This document shows positions 26,425 to 39,201 of a stretch of DNA of 64,000 nt, piece after piece (the stretch's first letter is position 1; every line of letters starts with the position of its first letter). The notes beneath the pieces are model-generated. The model saw only the letters and a list, made by a program, of their open reading frames with translations. It had not been told where the DNA came from and made no database searches. Source of the stretch: Nissolia schottii (lineage: Eukaryota; Streptophyta; Magnoliopsida; Fabales; Fabaceae); NCBI GenBank assembly GCA_003254905.1, contig QANU01112002.1, forward strand, positions 955,248 to 1,019,247, written 5' to 3'. Both the position numbers and the translations under genes were made by a program.

Positions 26425-26465
26425 TCCGTTCAGGCAATGCCTTTTAATATGCCAAAGCAAATAAA

Positions 26466-27397
26466 GTTCAAGGATCATGCTAGGTGAAGAATTGTTGCAT
26501 TGAAATCGTTTGTTGTTCTTTGTTTTCCCCTTGTGTTATATTCGACTCCAAAAGTTAAGCTACTGATTTAATTACAAGCACTTATCTTTCTTTGTAGATT
26601 TTCTCATGGCAGTGGTCTTAAGTATCTACTTTTTCTGATACTGTAGTTGTACCAAACATATGGTAAAGACTTGAAACATGAAACCTGAAGTTCTTGAGCA
26701 TTCTCTCAATAAATTATCTGTATTAGATAAAAGTTGACAGGCCCAAATTCTTTACTAGTATGTGCTATTTTACAAACTACCGTTTGAGAATGAGAGTAAA
26801 TAGTTCATATTTGGGGTCGTTACCAAGGTTAGTGCTTATTATACTCAAATTTCTTATATAAAAATTATACTTACTGCCCATTATGATAGATAATAGAAAT
26901 AGTATAGGATTTTTTTTTCTTCGTGAAGATAGATATATTTTTAGGACAGACACATTATGTATCTTTTAGTAAGAATTGAACAAGGTTTCTTTAATTTATC
27001 TTATAGCACAACATCAATAAAGATGCCACTTGAATTACTAGCTTTTGGCTGACTATAAGAACATCACATGGTAAAACAATATGTATGCGTAAGAGATGAT
27101 GGTGTAAATTTTGAATTGATCAATGATGAATTTGCATAATATATACGTAAAGTGTGTACAACTAAAAGTAACTAACATTCCAACCACAGCCAATAACAAA
27201 CTTAATCCTAACAAACGGTTAACAGTTGAGACGGGTTCCTTTCTTTCATTCGTTTTTGAGAAGTGAAGGCACCTAAGCAAAATCGGAAGGAGGAAAAACT
27301 AGGAGTTATGTTTGTAAAAAATAAATGGAAGAAGCAGGAGATACATTAATAAAATGGGCTAGGGTTGGAATATAAAACACAACATATGAAAGATATG
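26466..27397. other. 3' flank of F-box gene, no further gene seen
   Basis: AT-rich DNA after the predicted polyadenylation signal. I see no recognisable gene or element ends. Confidence 0.4.
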
Positions 27398-28077
27398 TTC
27401 CATGTTTTTAAAAAGAGTAATACGCCGTATTGGTTTTCTAAAATATCAAGTCGGCTTAATTCGTCATTATAAAAATAATTTGGTTAATTTGGTATTTCTA
27501 GAATTTCATGTTGGCCAAATTCGTCCCTCTAAAAACATTACCAAGAACAATCCCTCTAAAAGAATTTTGGCCAAACTGATTTCTGCCACGTTAAAAATAC
27601 ATGTTAACCTCTTGATTAAGATGTCTAATAGGGGTGTCGCCATTAAATCTATCTCACTTCCACATCTTTCGTCCACCTCGAAATGTCATAAACAATTTCT
27701 TTGTAGGCTTAAAGTTGAAAGTGAGAACGAATCTCAGGAGTATGTTTCTTGTGTCAGTTTGTTATCAACGTCTTTGTAGAAATTACCATAACAAAAAAAA
27801 TATTTCTGTAGAAATTCCGTCATGTTGGGTCCAAGCTATTTGAGGTGGACGAATGATGTGAAAGTTAGACTAGTTTAATGGCAATACATCACCTCGTTAA
27901 TGTTCATGTAGGCAATTTCTGTTGGGCATCGTAACGAATAGACTAACTTGTCATACTTTTGAATTTAGTAAAGAATAATTTGGATAAAAGAACTTATAGA
28001 GGGACTATTTTGGTCAAGTTGAAATTCTAGAGGGACTAATTTGGCTAAAATTTTAAAGAAACTAGTTTGAAACATGG
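27398..28077. mobile_element. Foldback element with 'gtccctctaga' arms
   Basis: The left arm runs through 'tttctagaatttcatgttgg' and 'aaattcgtccctctaaaa'. The right arm is its mirror ('gagggactattttggtcaag', 'aaattctagagggactaatttgg', ending 'gaaacatgg'). The outer edges 'ccatgtttttaaa' and 'gtttgaaacatgg' pair. The arms are about 150 bases around a non-coding core, so it is probably a Mutator-like MITE. Confidence 0.6.
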
Positions 28078-28283
28078 ATTTAATTTAAATGCACTAATAA
28101 TGTAGACAACTTTTACATTGTCATCTAATCATATATAAACACATATGTAAATATGTTAACTATCACATGCGCTACTTGAATGATCATGCAAATGGAATGA
28201 ATTGATTAGGTGACTCTGTAAAAAATTGTATACTATCAATGCATCAAAATTAAACTCTTGAAAATATTATTCTTAAAAGAAAG

Positions 28284-29905
28284 GGTTAAATATGTTTTTA
28301 GTCCTGTAAAATAAAAAATCTTGTGTTTGGTCCCTGCAAAATTATTGTTAGGAATTAGTCCTTAAAAAATTTTGGTTGGTTTTAGTCCCTGCTGTTAGTA
28401 GGAGACATTATCTATTGACGTGTCCGTTAAATGTGTCACGTGGCACTTCACGTGATAAACATGTGGCAAACCCATCCACCCAAAACCTGACCCACCCATG
28501 ATGTATGACATCTTGTGCGAGATGCATTAAACATTGTCTCGATGCCTCTTTGGATCCTTCATCTCAGGTGAGATGCATTAAACAGTGTCCTGGTGCCTCT
28601 TTGGATCCTTCATCTCGCGCAAGATGCATTCTGTCTCGCGCGAGATGCATTTCTGAGACATAATCTTGATGGGTCATTACTTTGCATTGATACATTACAA
28701 GTATGTGTGTGTGTGTGTGTGTGTGTGGCATTGGTGAAAGCTTATAGTGAGTTCATATACACTAGATTCTAACATCCTATAACATAATAGATAACTAATT
28801 CTAAAGCTGTATAACTAACTTAACAACCTAACCGCTATATATTGTTGACTTGGCCTTATGACCTTTAGGGTGATAGCTAGATAGGTTACATGTTTTAATT
28901 ATTAGTTGAGTTATATTGCATTGCTTAATTGATCTTATATTCAATTCAAGGAAAAATTAAGTGATAGAGGGTATACACTGAATAGTTTTTACAATAATCA
29001 AATTTGAGACAGATAGGAACAATTTTTTTTATGGGTAGATAGACACAATTTTTATTAATGTAGAGCTCATTATTAATAGTAACCTATTATTATGTTTTTT
29101 TTTTCTCATAAAATTTTTGTCATAACATTACAATATGACACTATCATGTTAGTGAGGATCACCGGAAAATAGGAATCAACTGCACATCATGTTTTCTTCT
29201 AATGGATAAGCTAGCCAAAAGATTGAGTCATATGCCAAGTTCTTCATGCCTGTTCCAATTAATCAAAATGGATAAACAAATTTGCAAGCGAGAATAGAAT
29301 GCTAACAATACCAAATGTGATGCTGGGACACATCCTACTATCCAACACCAAGTGGGATCAACTAATAAAATTGATCTTCACTACGTTTGATCATTTTGGG
29401 CTACCAAAGAACATTTCTGGATAAATTAAAGTTTTTCAACTTCAATCCAATAGTTTGGACTTAGATCCCTCACAATAATGGACCATGCATTAATTAATAA
29501 TAACTATATACTTCTGGTTAAAGTCATAATGTGTACACACACACTAGTTATGCATCTCGCGCGAAATGAAGGATCCAAGGACCCATCAAGACACTGTCTA
29601 ATGCATTTCGCATGAGATGATGGATCCAAAGAGGCATTGTGACATTGTTTAATGCATCTCGCGCAAGACGTCATACATCATGGGTGGGTCGGGTTTTGGC
29701 TGGATGGGTTTGCCATTTGTTTGTCACGTGATGTGCCACGAGGCACATTTAACGAACACGTCAACAAATAACGTTTCCTACTAATGGTAGGGACTAAAAC
29801 CAACCAAATATATTTTTAGGAACTAATTCCTAACAGAACTTTTTGCAGGAATCAAACATAATTTTTTTTAAAAATTTTACAGAGGCTTAAAATATATTTG
29901 TCCCT
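28284..29905. mobile_element. Long-TIR non-autonomous element, about 1.6 kb
   Basis: The ends are 'gggttaaatatgtttttagtc' on the left and the mirror of 'aaaatatatttgtccc' on the right. Inverted arms of about 390 bases continue through 'ttggttttagtccctgctg', 'cacgtgataaac', 'tgacccacccatgatgtatga' and 'ggatccttcatctc'. Both arms include repeated 'ctcgcgcgagatgcat'-like palindromic stretches. The core holds a TG microsatellite (28703-28727) but no transposase. The flanks are A/T runs, so a target duplication cannot be judged. Long arms suggest a Mutator-like origin. Confidence 0.65.
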
Positions 29906-30012
29906 TAAAAAAATATTAAGGAAGTTACTTTTTTGGTCCCAAAGTGAAAAAGAAAAAAGCATTTGACCAAAAAATATCCTTTGTTTTCTGTTCTTGCATC
30001 GATTATATTGAT

Positions 30013-30913
30013 TAGGGTTGTCAAAATAAGCTCGGACAGCAAGTCCGGTCTGCGAACCCGGTTAAATGGATAGAGTTTACATGCAAAAAATAGGTCTGTG
30101 AAATTTTTTAAAGAAATAGCCCGGCCCATTTTGGCCCGTGGACTAAACGGGCCAGCCTGTGAGCCCGTGATTTTTTTTTTATTTTTATAAAATACCAAAA
30201 TTTTAAAAGTTTCATTTTGAACTTTAAATTTTTGGAGTTTAAGAGTTTAAAGTTTAACTATTTAGACTTATAATTGAACATGTTTAACTATTTGTTATGC
30301 TTAACTACTTAATTATATTTATATTGCTATATAGCTGAAGTGTTATGACATAGATATTGATAAATTTTGCATTCCATTTTTTCAATAAGTGCCTACGCCC
30401 TACAAGTTGATATATAGTTTCAAAGCTTGTTTATTATTGATTAATCTACGAGAAAGAGTTCCAATTGTGTATTTGCTCAATAACATAACAATACTCACAT
30501 CAATGTTATATGTCATCATTTAATTCATGAAAGTTATATTGATTCATGAATCGATTTCAAATAGCATTTAATATCTTTCAAGCAAGATAGTTGAAGGAAC
30601 AAAAAATATAATAAAATCTCGCAATAAACCATTTAAACTATTTTTTTCTGATTAATTAATACATAGACTATAAAAAATAACTAAAAATGATCGTGCATAC
30701 GTATTCACAACTTTGTATTTTAAACCATAAAAAATAAACCAAAATTTTAATTATTTTTTAGCCCATTTAGACCCACAGACTGTTCATAAATGAGTCAAAC
30801 CTTAAAAAGAGACATAATTTTTTGGCCCAGCCCGTTTAGGCCTATGGGCCTAAACCGACCGAACCCAAATGGGTCAGGCCTAAACAGGCCGGGCCAACCC
30901 ATTTGACACCCTA
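30013..30913 (-). mobile_element. hAT-like non-autonomous element, copy 2
   Basis: A 901-bp element whose termini 'tagggttgtcaaaa' and 'ttgacaccc' + 'ta' are inverted repeats. It is flanked by near-perfect 8-bp target duplications, atattgat (30005-30012) and acattgat (30914-30921), as expected for hAT. The GC-rich 'gggcc' strings near both ends and the AT-rich middle match copy 1 (19895-20770) in reverse orientation. It has no transposase. Confidence 0.8.
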
Positions 30914-31433
30914 ACATTGATTAATAAAGTCAACTTAATACTCATCTTGTCCTTTATTTAGACGGTCCAGTATTAAAGCAATCTTAGTATGAAGGTCACA
31001 AGTTCTCTCCATTATTTTTCCATTCACAAAAATCTAACTCAAACTTCACTTAAAGACATGCAACTCGTTTTAGTCCTTTGAAAATATCTTAAAACATCAA
31101 ATTGGTCATTTATTCATAAAATTAATGGCATCAATTTTATATATTAATTAGAGCAATATCATGTCATAAATACCTTCGGATGATGCATAATAGATAGACA
31201 TGCTCAGAAGGATAATAAAACAGTTTTTGAAAAACAATTCCCCACGAGGCCATTGTTTTCTAGTATAAGTAAAGGAGAAATGTGACAATATTGACACTAA
31301 TTTATGATGCCATTTCAAAGACCTTAGAGCTCAGCAAGTTGGTCCATGCTCACACCAACCAACATTTCTGACAATTACATATAACTGTTTCACAACAATG
31401 AAGCATGAGGACAGCCTGTCTGTTCTTCCATCT

Positions 31434-33491
31434 TCATGATGTTTTCGACTTGGCAGGGGCCGGAAGCAGCTGCATTGCACAAACCAGAGATCATTGTCAG
31501 TAAAAATGATACTCCTAGGTATAATTACAACACAAGAAAAGGATCATGACTACCCAATGAAATAGAGGAGCACTTATTTCTGCAGAAATTTCTGTTGTAA
31601 ACTGATTTCATTTTACTCAAAATTTGTCAACAGCATTTTTTGTTTAATCAAATTTTATTTCCCTAGTTCATTAGTAGTGCAAAAGGCATGTTATACATAT
31701 AGATTTTCAAGAACTTTAGAGTTTGTTTGGCTTCGGAAAAGGTTTTCTATTTCCGTTTCTCGATTTAAATATTAATTACATAATCACACTTTGATTTCAT
31801 TTTCTTTCATGTTTTCAAGATTTTGTGAAAGAAACACTGAAAATAATGTCATTTATTTGTTTTCATTATTTTCTTAACAACAACACGAGATACAAAAATT
31901 AAGTTGAAAACATAGTGACAGTCATATAATATTGAAAACTGAAATAAAAATAGAGAACAGTTTTTGAAATCAAGCAAACCCTTAGGATACCAAAAATCAA
32001 AAGACGACGAAAACTATAATTATACTAGCAGGCACCTGATAGCAAGATATTAGAGATGTTACAAATCCAAATGCCCCAGTAACCCGCGGCGTGACTTTCT
32101 TGGGTGCCAATTGAAGCAGTCCAACAGCCACCACTATGTCCATGCCTGCTTTGATAAGTGCTAGTGTCCTCTCATTCGACATTTTTAATTTGGCACGGTA
32201 TTGCTCATTCTGCACACAGTTAATGAGTATTCATGTGAAGGTGAGGCAATCGCGGTCCCGAGTAAAGGTAAACCAAAAACAAAAACTTCGAAGAACTAAT
32301 ACACAAGCCTGGACAACATACATCATATTTGTTACTGTTCTTGAGCTCTTTCTCTAACTTCTTCATCGATGCAGAAAGCCGTCCAAGCTCTCCAAGCTGA
32401 TCAAATGAGTAAAACATGTCTTACAAAAGTTTTAATAATGAAGTACTAAGCGGGCGTTATCGATGAACACATGTTAGCATCAATGGAAAAGGTAGGTAAG
32501 CCACAAACCTCGACCAAGGTGCTACACGCCGAGGAGCCAAGCCAACAGAAAAGAGATATCCGGGCAACTAGTTCGGTGCGCTCTTTATTCTGTAGTTAGA
32601 CAATATACTTATACACTGCTGGATGGTATTTCCACATAATAATACAGAAGCATATAACTGGATGCTAAAGAAAATGACGTATTTCCTACCTGGTAGATGC
32701 CCGACCTACCAAGCCACACAAATTGATCAAGAAACAAGAAAGTGGACAGTAATGCATTCTTGGACTGAAAAAAATGGAAACAATCATTACTATAATAGTA
32801 AAATATATGAATGATGAAAAGGACGGAATTTCTTAGAATTGTCATACCTTTCCCAACAGAATTATGGGGAGGGGAGTACCCTGTGGAGTTGGACTAATCA
32901 GACCATGCAGGTCATTGACAAACTGCATATCAAAGAGTGCAGTATACGAAATTAAGAATGCTGGTAATTACATGGATCAGTTAATCAATTTGCAACATAT
33001 TTTCTATGCTGGACATTTGAATGTTAAAATGAGATAATACTACGCCAAAAAAAGAGTATTGACTTTAATTTATCCTTTTCAAATTATGTCCCTACAAAAC
33101 CAAACAAATAAAATTATGGATACTACAGATCTGGTCTTATTTAAGCAAATCAACCAAACGAGATGCACACAAGCACAACGCAGATGATACAACATAAGAA
33201 ATTCTATTATACAAAGTATGTTACCTAAATATGAAAAATGAAAGTTAAATGGACGAAAAATACAATTGTTTCAGAAAACAAACATAAAAACAACCTAACC
33301 TTGAATAGACGGAAAACTTTCCGTGCCAAGCTGGTCGATTTGTCTACATTTTGGGCAGTACCAGGTTCCCCGTTACTCAAAAATTTGGAACCATATTGTA
33401 TTGCCCTGCATATCTTGTCCCTAGTTTCAGCCTTGTTCAAATATAAAACTAGAAGAGCAAGTTCCGTCCTAGTTGCATCCAAGGTACTCAT
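31434..33491 (-). CDS. PEX11: PEX11 family peroxisome proliferation protein (7 exons)
   Basis: Peroxisomal membrane protein that elongates and divides peroxisomes, of the Arabidopsis PEX11C/D/E subgroup. Exons in coding order: 33491-33300, 32922-32848, 32764-32690, 32589-32509, 32396-32322, 32209-32036, 31469-31434. Every intron is GT/AG and in phase 0, giving 235 residues, the usual length. Hallmarks are 'LDATRTELALLVLYLNKAE', 'AIQYGSKFLS' and 'STSLARKVFRLFKFVNDLHG' in the N-terminal amphipathic region, 'TPLPIILLGKSKNALLSTF', 'FLDQFVWLGRSGIY' and 'MKKLEKELK'. The C-terminal membrane region has 'MDIVVAVGLLQLAPKKVTPR' and 'TGAFGFVTSLISCYQLLP'. The protein ends KSKTS, a KxKxx dilysine-type tail. 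A probable 5' UTR splice acceptor lies just upstream (33510-33511), so the first exon may start near the CT-rich tract beside the assembly gap. No sign of damage. Confidence 0.94.
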
Positions 33492-34276
33492 TTTCTATGT
33501 TGTTCACTTCTGTATAAAGAAATCAGCACTATTCATTTCAATCAAATTAGGACATAGGAGAAAGGAAAGCAAAAATGAATATTGTCATATTAATACTTCG
33601 AATAAGACATGAAGCAAAAGAACATTGAGTTGACTGATCAGGACTAAATTTCATATTTGGTTTTGATTATTTTGGGAGAGATAATTGCTTTATTTTAATT
33701 AAAAAAACAAACTGAATACAGGCTGGTCTGAACCCAAAATGAATTAATCCAAACACACACTAACTCAAGTTCAAGTATGTCATGGTTGACATATAGTACA
33801 AGATAAAAGAGGCGAAGACATCAATTTCCATCCTATGTTACAACAACCACCACAACATATCCACATGAATTAACAACCTCAAAATCTTCCATTTCCCACC
33901 ACTTCTCTATCATTTTCCCAGCAAAAAAAAGCACAACATGTATAACAACAACAACAACAACACTAATAACCAACAAATCAAACCAAATCACAAAATTTCA
34001 ACGACCAAGTTTCACAACCTAAATTCAGAGCCAAATCGACACCCACCCAAAGTTGACGAAAAGTTAAAAATCGGCAAACCCCCCTCCAAAGTTTGCAACT
34101 TTTTGCACATCAAGCTGCAAACTGAAAGAATTAACAATCTGGGGCACGTGAATTACCTACTCTATTTGCAGAAAACAAAAAACATTAACAAAAACTCACA
34201 AGGAAAAAACTAAAGAATAGTCAATAGAGACAGAAATAGAGAAAGAGAGAGAGTACCTAGAGAGAGAGAGAGAGAG

Positions 34277-34876
34277 NNNNNNNNNNNNNNNNNNNNNNNN
34301 NNNNNNNNNNNNNNNNNNNNNNNNNNNNNNNNNNNNNNNNNNNNNNNNNNNNNNNNNNNNNNNNNNNNNNNNNNNNNNNNNNNNNNNNNNNNNNNNNNNN
34401 NNNNNNNNNNNNNNNNNNNNNNNNNNNNNNNNNNNNNNNNNNNNNNNNNNNNNNNNNNNNNNNNNNNNNNNNNNNNNNNNNNNNNNNNNNNNNNNNNNNN
34501 NNNNNNNNNNNNNNNNNNNNNNNNNNNNNNNNNNNNNNNNNNNNNNNNNNNNNNNNNNNNNNNNNNNNNNNNNNNNNNNNNNNNNNNNNNNNNNNNNNNN
34601 NNNNNNNNNNNNNNNNNNNNNNNNNNNNNNNNNNNNNNNNNNNNNNNNNNNNNNNNNNNNNNNNNNNNNNNNNNNNNNNNNNNNNNNNNNNNNNNNNNNN
34701 NNNNNNNNNNNNNNNNNNNNNNNNNNNNNNNNNNNNNNNNNNNNNNNNNNNNNNNNNNNNNNNNNNNNNNNNNNNNNNNNNNNNNNNNNNNNNNNNNNNN
34801 NNNNNNNNNNNNNNNNNNNNNNNNNNNNNNNNNNNNNNNNNNNNNNNNNNNNNNNNNNNNNNNNNNNNNNNNNNNN
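34277..34876. other. Assembly gap (600 N)
   Basis: A run of N flanked on the left by a GA microsatellite (34239-34276). The missing sequence probably includes the start of the PEX11 transcript or promoter. Any reading frame across it is an artefact. Confidence 0.99.
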
Positions 34877-34984
34877 CAGCCACCCCGCCGCCGTGTCTCC
34901 ACTAAGGTTTGATTTATTTTCCCTAATTTAACCATAATTTTGTTTGCTCTGTCTCTCTTTCTCTCTCTTGCTGTGTGTGGGGGG

Positions 34985-35048
34985 GTTCTGTGGGCTGGGG
35001 GGTCTGTTGTGGGTTGTGGGCTGGGGGCTCTGTTGTGGGTTGTGGGCT
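34985..35048. repeat. Short tandem repeat, 26-base unit
   Basis: The phrase 'gggctgggggctctgttgtg' + 'ggttgt' occurs twice, with a partial third copy before and after. It lies between the gap and the hAT-like end. Confidence 0.6.
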
Positions 35049-35079
35049 AAAAAAAATGGTTAAAAAAAAAAGAGGGCGG

Positions 35080-35244
35080 GTCACCCGCCGACCCGCCTAA
35101 ACCTACCCGTCCCGGGCTGGTTGCAGGTCTGGTGGGTGCACATACAAAATTAGTGATTTTTACTCGACCCGACCCGCCCGCCAGGCGTCGGGTCGGGTCT
35201 GTAACACGGGCGGGTCCTACCCGACTCGACCCGTGTTCACCCCT
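35080..35244. mobile_element. Right end of a hAT-like element (GC-rich)
   Basis: GC-rich 'cgggtcacccgccgacccgc' ... 'gacccgtgttcacccctaa' resembles the right terminus of hAT-type non-autonomous plant elements, with the reverse complement starting 'ttaggggtgaacacgggt'. The left part is either in the gap or deleted. Confidence 0.5.
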
Positions 35245-35825
35245 AACGTCGACTGTGGTGAGAGCTGGAGTGGAGGAAAGCCAAGGTCGGAGCTCCTAGC
35301 AAGTGTGAACATTGATGAAGGAAGAGTGCGGACGCGGGATTTGACGAGCGTGGGTGAGTGAGTGGCAAGAGCCACAGAACGACTGCGACAATAAGATAAA
35401 GGAGGGAGAGTGGATGAAGGAATAAGAGGCGGCTGAAAATGCGAGAGAGGGCTGAGAACCAAAGCTGCAAAGCAAAAAGAGGATCAACTTCGGGTTTGAG
35501 ATAAAGAGAGAAGTGTTAGGTTTATTAGGTTTCTTTTAGTTTTAGGGTTAAATAAAATTATATATATATATATATATTAGTTGGGTAATTAGGTGGCGAG
35601 TCAAGTCGGATTTGCAAAATGCAAAACTGCCACCCACCCGCAAAAGGCTTATTTTGTTGGATTACTTGACTCGATTGCACCCGACTTGACTCAAAATTGA
35701 CTCGTTTAACTCAGATTAATCGATTTTGGTGATTTTGGTGGATCGATCGAAATCATCACCAACCCTAGCTTCAACAACTTAAGCTTAAGGTCCATTTTGT
35801 GATGATGTAAGGTTGATTTGATCTT
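35245..35825. other. Repeat-derived DNA without gene
   Basis: GA-rich stretch (35250-35520), a TA microsatellite (35561-35577) and 'gactcgattgcacccgacttgactc' type sequence that probably belongs to another decayed element. Open frames on the minus strand here are low-complexity Ser/Leu/His peptides. Confidence 0.4.
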
Positions 35826-36169
35826 TTAGGCTATGTTTGGCAAAAGAAGAATGGAGGGAGTGGCTAGGAATGACATGACTACACTTAAGTCACCATTGTT
35901 TATAAACTATTCAAGATGAGGGAGAGGAATGGCCATGGAGGGAAACCTTATCCCTCCCCTGCCACTCAAACCCCCCAATATTTGTCCTTCTAATGGGGAG
36001 GGTCAAGGTGGGCTTATCTCACATTGTCCATTCCATACCCTATTTAGCTAGTTTTTCATCCAAACAAGAGAACAGCTCAGTTCAAGCCCCTCCCCTCCTT
36101 GCCTTTCCCTGTTAGCCCCTTAATGATCACACCTTTCCATCATCAAACAATATCCCAAACATAGCCTTA
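35826..36169. mobile_element. PIF/Harbinger-type MITE
   Basis: The terminal inverted repeats 'ggctatgtttgg' and the mirror 'caaacatagcc' bound a 338-bp non-coding element (35829-36166). It is flanked by TTA on both sides, the typical PIF/Harbinger target. Confidence 0.75.
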
Positions 36170-36174
36170 GTATA

Positions 36175-36455
36175 TAGGGTTGTCCAAGTTACTCGTGAAA
36201 AATGTCAATGTGCCCTAAGTGGTTTTTGAAAAGAAAAAAAGTATCAATGTAGTTCCTAAAATTTCAAAATATTACTTTCGTTAATCTTTTTATTGGGATC
36301 ATTTTTGAAATTTTAGGAGCTAATGGAGATAACATTTTAAAATATCAGGAACTACATTGACACTTTCAAGGACTACGTTGATAATTTATATTTTTTAGAG
36401 ACCACTAAGGCATCAAGGCACTTTTCAAGCACTAACTTGGGAATTAACCCCTAGT
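36175..36455. mobile_element. Foldback MITE
   Basis: The left arm contains 'gtatcaatgtagttcctaaa' and the right arm the mirror 'caggaactacattgacac'. The outer parts 'gccctaagtggtttttgaaaa' and 'accactaaggcatcaaggc' also pair. The core is short and no protein is encoded. Confidence 0.55.
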
Positions 36456-36928
36456 ATATGTTTCAACTGTTCAAGCAACAAACGAATTTGAATATTCTAA
36501 AATGAAGACAACGAGGGGATGTATATCATTCGGTTAATGAACTGTAGCTTGTGTTTAGGAAGATAGTAAAATTAAACTTATTTCAAAAGTCATTTTTTAA
36601 TATAATTGATTATGTGAAAATTAATTTATGCTTGGATATTTTAACTAAAAAGTGATTTTAAGATAATTTGTTTTGTTTGAATTTTTTTAAAAAAGTTACT
36701 TTTGTCATGTAAAAGTATTATTTATATTATGTAATATTTAATAGCTAGAGTTAGTTTCATAAATACATAACATTGTGTGTAATAAGAAAAAATTCTCTTA
36801 CGAAATAATGTTCAAATTTCAGCTTCAACTTGTTTTGAAAGAACAACTTATTTTTTCGGCTAAGCATCAACTTTTATTTAAACTTGCATTTTACCCAAAT
36901 ACACTCCATTTTCTTCAAACAATTTTCA

Positions 36929-37205
36929 TTGGGGGAAAAACTGTTACATGAGGTTACTAAAGCCACTCGTAACCATAAACCACCAATTTAATTCCTGTTA
37001 ATTTTTTTTTATAAATTTGGACAATTTTATTCTTCTTAAAATTTTTCACCTGATTTAGTCTTGATTAATGGGACTAAAGTAATAAAAAAAGGATGAAATT
37101 AACTGGTTTAAAAAATAATAAAGACTAAATTAGCCAAAAAAATTGTAAGGAATAAAATTACCCGAGTTAAAAAACAGTAGGAACTAAATTCAGTGTTTTT
37201 CCCAC
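36929..37205. mobile_element. Foldback MITE
   Basis: The ends 'gggggaaaaactgtta' and the mirror 'cagtgtttttccc' match. The arms continue with 'aatttaattcctgttaa' versus 'agtaggaactaaattc' and 'tagtcttgatt' versus 'aaagactaaatt'. Non-coding. Confidence 0.55.
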
Positions 37206-37734
37206 TCGTAATGTGTGAGTCCTATTAGATAATTTAAGAATATACATTTACTTATTTGTTCATTTCAAATATGAATTCTCATTTTAGAGAATCTAAATTG
37301 AATTGAAAGTGATTATAATGAAATTTTATTATGTTTATTATTTAAATATTCTAAAGTAAGGGTGTGTTTGGATAAGAAATTTTAAGAAGGGTGTGTATTT
37401 ACGGAGAGAAATGAAAATGATTTGTTTAGATATTAATTAGAAAAAATTGAAAATATTCAACATTTGTATAGGGTATTTTGTTTTGCCTACATCGGTGGAT
37501 TTAAAATTTTCCCAGTTAAAAGTGAACTAGTGTAGTAACCCGTGCGCTTATACAATCCAAACAACGAAAGATTAAAAAAATTAAATACATAATCACAAAC
37601 ATCAATTGTCATGTCGCAAGTTGCCAATGACCTGATTTTCAAATCACCAAATTCAGAATAATCTATAAAATCAAACAGCTGATCATTAGAATCATCATGC
37701 CCAAGATAAGGCAACTTAAGATCAACGATAAGGG

Positions 37735-39201
37735 TTTTTATCCAACATTTTTATACTCCATAATTGACCATTGCAGCCTAGAATTATGTGATTTTTATGA
37801 CTAATTGATAAGATTCGTATAATTATCCTTTTATGAGCATAATTGAGAAAATTATAGTTTAAACATCATTTTTAAATGATTTTAAATTGTCTCGAGTAAC
37901 CAATGCTTTTAACATTATGTGTTTGAGTTGTTAGAATCACAGGTAATCGAGTGTTGGTCCAAGAAGGGGAGCAAAAGGAGCAAGGAATGGAAGAAAAGAG
38001 CCAATTATGAGTCAGTCGAGCATCTTGCGTGAGACTTAAGGAGTCTCAAGTGTCTTGCGCAAGTTGAAGCAAACAGAGAGCAAGGATTGACACTCTGGAG
38101 GGCATCTCACACGAGACGTAACAAACATGAAGCATGTCTCGCGCGAGAACAATGCAACTCACGCTAGACACGATTGCAGAGGCCCAAAATCCTATTCTGT
38201 GACCCCAAAAGATTATAAATAGATATAGGGTGAACACAATTGACAAAACCTCTGAAATCAGCTCCCAACTGCTCTTAGGATTAGGTTTCTACATAATTTT
38301 TCCTTTATTTTTTTGGCATTTTAGGATTTATGTTAGTGATGCATTATTAATTTTGTCTCGTTTGAAGATTGTTGGAGCTCTCGAGATCGTGTACGAGTTC
38401 CTTCGTGATTCGACTCTTCTTTTTTGTTATTAATTCAGGTTTTTTCATTTATTATCAGTTCTGTTCTTCTTCTCTCTTTAATTTATCTATTGTGCTTTTT
38501 TATCCTCCATCCATGGATAGATAGTTTTTTTAATATATTGTATGCGATAACTCTAGATTAGGATTAATTAAAGGTTCTTGCGCTTAATGTCTGTTCATGA
38601 ATTGTTCCACCCCCTAATTAGTAATATAGCGATTGCATGTTATTGGTTAGGGTTGATTCTAGGTTAATGAATCTTGATGATTGTAGGATTTATTGATTTA
38701 GGATTTGAGAACTTTTTGAGGAACTAATTAGATTTAACTAGGTTGTGCAATTGAGATATAATTGATATAAGTTTTAAATGTTGAGATCTTAGTAATTAAT
38801 TCCTATATATATATATATATATTAATTAATGCGTAGGAGATTGACGATCGTAGTTTCTTAGGTGAATTGCATGTTAGTTAGAGATTTCAATTAACAAACG
38901 ACATCCCGTTCTATGAATAATTAGTTAGGAACCAGCGATGATTAATCCTTGATCTAGAAACACTGTATGCAGAATATTGTTCTTTATCATCTTGATTCAC
39001 TTGTGTTTTGCCTTCCTTTTAATTCAAATCCATCAAATCAATTCCCCCAAATTAGTTAAACTTGTAATTGGATTTCAAATTCCTTCCTTGAGAGACGACC
39101 TAGCTTAGCCCCCTTTTACTACGCTTTTTGGGGTTTACTTAGATATAAAGTATTATTTGATCACACACTAAAATTAATGACATTTTGGTGTGTGTCGAAT
39201 T
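37735..39201 (+). mobile_element. LTR and leader of an Athila-like Ty3/gypsy element
   Basis: The region runs up to a primer-binding site at 39202. It holds the U3-like stretch with 'tctcgcgcgaga' strings, a likely TATA box ('gattataaatagatat' near 38211), an R/U5 region, and the phrase 'gagacgacctagc' seen in legume Athila LTRs. The left edge is uncertain because the matching 3' LTR is not in the window. Confidence 0.6.

Noticed and set aside
34210..34935. Frames of 208 and 241 codons
   Set aside because: They span the N gap and are artefacts.
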